Assembly (NCBI RefSeq): GCF_029945965.1
Contig: NZ_JAQSDO010000015.1
Coordinates: 248,001-312,000, forward strand
Reading direction: 5' to 3'
DNA length: 64,000 nt
Source: Thermomonas sp.
Lineage (GTDB): Bacteria > Pseudomonadota > Gammaproteobacteria > Xanthomonadales > Xanthomonadaceae
Part shown: one piece after another, positions 63,468-64,000 of the stretch
Layout: each line of letters begins with the position of its first letter
Numbering within the stretch: position 1 is the stretch's first letter
The notes under the pieces: generated by a model
Told to the model about the DNA's origin: nothing
Databases searched by the model: none
What the model saw: only the letters and a program-made list of their open reading frames with translations
Translations under genes and position numbers: made by a program

Positions 63468-64000
63468 CTACCCGGACAGGCCCTTGAGCTTCATCCACAG
63501 GAAGATAGGCGCCATCGCGACCAGCACGATCGCTGCCAGGGTATCCAGCCAGACACGACGGGTCCGCAGCGCGACAACGGTGCACGTCGCCGCGATAAGC
63601 GCGAAGGCCGATGCGGCGAGCCACTCGCTGAAGTCGCGGCTCTGGTGTGCGATGACCAGCAACGCCACTACTGCGAATACCAGGTGCATCGTCTTGTAAC
63701 GCCGGCCTTGCCGAGCGTGGTAATCGCGCAGGTCCAGCACCTGGCCTTGCTTCGGTTCATCCGGCATGACCAGATCGCAGAACGCATACAGCACGCCGAC
63801 GAAGAATCAGTGGGCTGAGCACGTCGATTGCTCGCCATGCTTGAATATCGCGAAATTTCCAGAACGATGCCCAATTGCCCAGCAGCAACATGAAGGCCAT
63901 GGCGGTCCAGCACGCACGCCGCCAGGAGAAGCGGATATGTTCGGCGTGCCGGTACAAACCCACGCAACCGCTCAACAGGCGGGTCAGCGCCAGTGAGGTG
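63468..64000 (-). pseudogene. Membrane protein, frameshifted, 5' end beyond window
   Basis: The right-hand part reads CVGLYRHAEHIRFSWRRACW, then MLLLGNWASFWKFRDIQAWR and AIDVLSP. A frame change near 63805 leads to FVGVLYAFCDLVMPDEPKQG and four hydrophobic segments (FAVVALLVIAHQS, AASAFALIAATCTVVAL, LDTLAAIVLVAMAPIFLWM). With one base shift it would be a single membrane protein of at least 175 residues. The gene runs off the right edge. Function unknown. Confidence 0.65.

Overview
The window reads as a high-GC gammaproteobacterial chromosome, most likely of the Lysobacterales (Xanthomonadaceae or Rhodanobacteraceae). The support is a leucine/valine dehydrogenase, a fused isobutyryl-CoA mutase (IcmF), a DUF3034 / truncated-haemoglobin operon, many GGDEF proteins, and REP-associated tyrosine transposases (RAYTs) with dense palindromic repeats. 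No rRNA, tRNA or CRISPR array was seen. This taxonomic placement is inference from gene content only.

Layout. 1-5.1 kb: leucine dehydrogenase (runs off the left edge), then a four-gene run encoding a cupredoxin-like lipoprotein, a Cache-type membrane sensor, a DUF3034 outer-membrane protein and an exported truncated haemoglobin. 5.2-13.1 kb: a beta-propeller GGDEF protein, a ChaN-like lipoprotein, and icmF, which carries two in-frame insertions made of palindromic repeats. 13.1-16.3 kb: an AT-rich island with a 1029-residue metallophosphoesterase-STAND NTPase, a plausible anti-phage or stress sensor. 16.3-21.1 kb: a repeat jungle with an HNH nuclease missing its start, a truncated alpha/beta hydrolase, a complete RAYT, a VCBS beta-propeller lipoprotein and a 284-bp exact duplication. 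21.1-31.7 kb: a nonsense-interrupted acyltransferase, small membrane proteins, YajD-like HNH, two GGDEF proteins, an OmpA-like lipoprotein, a CIA30 protein, an SDR, a deleted RAYT, DUF1993 and YceH. 31.7-40.5 kb: serine hydrolase, luciferase-like monooxygenase, MtfA-like peptidase, an XRE/membrane pair with operators, quinone-reductase-type MDR, EamA transporter, group III truncated haemoglobin and 7Fe ferredoxin, with scattered glutaminase and serine-hydrolase pseudogenes. 40.9-50.3 kb: a VWA protein with a frameshift, secreted proteins including a PA-domain metalloprotease, a methyltransferase, an EF-hand protein, an amine oxidase and an oxidoreductase. 50.3-64 kb: an MBL-like protein, a YdjGHI-like SPFH operon, an M20 peptidase, a formate/nitrite-type channel, an APP1 phosphatase, DUF427, alcohol dehydrogenase, DUF1499, zeta-class GST and a frameshifted membrane protein at the right edge.

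The unifying theme is a repeat family built on a GGGGTCAG foot (or a near variant) followed by a variable specificity stretch and closed by the reverse complement. At least six sub-types occur, in about thirty places. The same feet bound one complete RAYT gene, one internally deleted RAYT and several mini-elements that keep only the 5' leader or 3' tail of a RAYT. The repeats are not confined to intergenic DNA: they code for in-frame linkers in IcmF, supply stop codons to several genes, replace the start regions of others, and sit at truncation or duplication points. Several genes nearby are broken (hydrolase, HNH, acyltransferase, glutaminase, serine hydrolase, DUF2231, VWA). Some single-base breaks could be sequence errors, which cannot be decided from the sequence alone.
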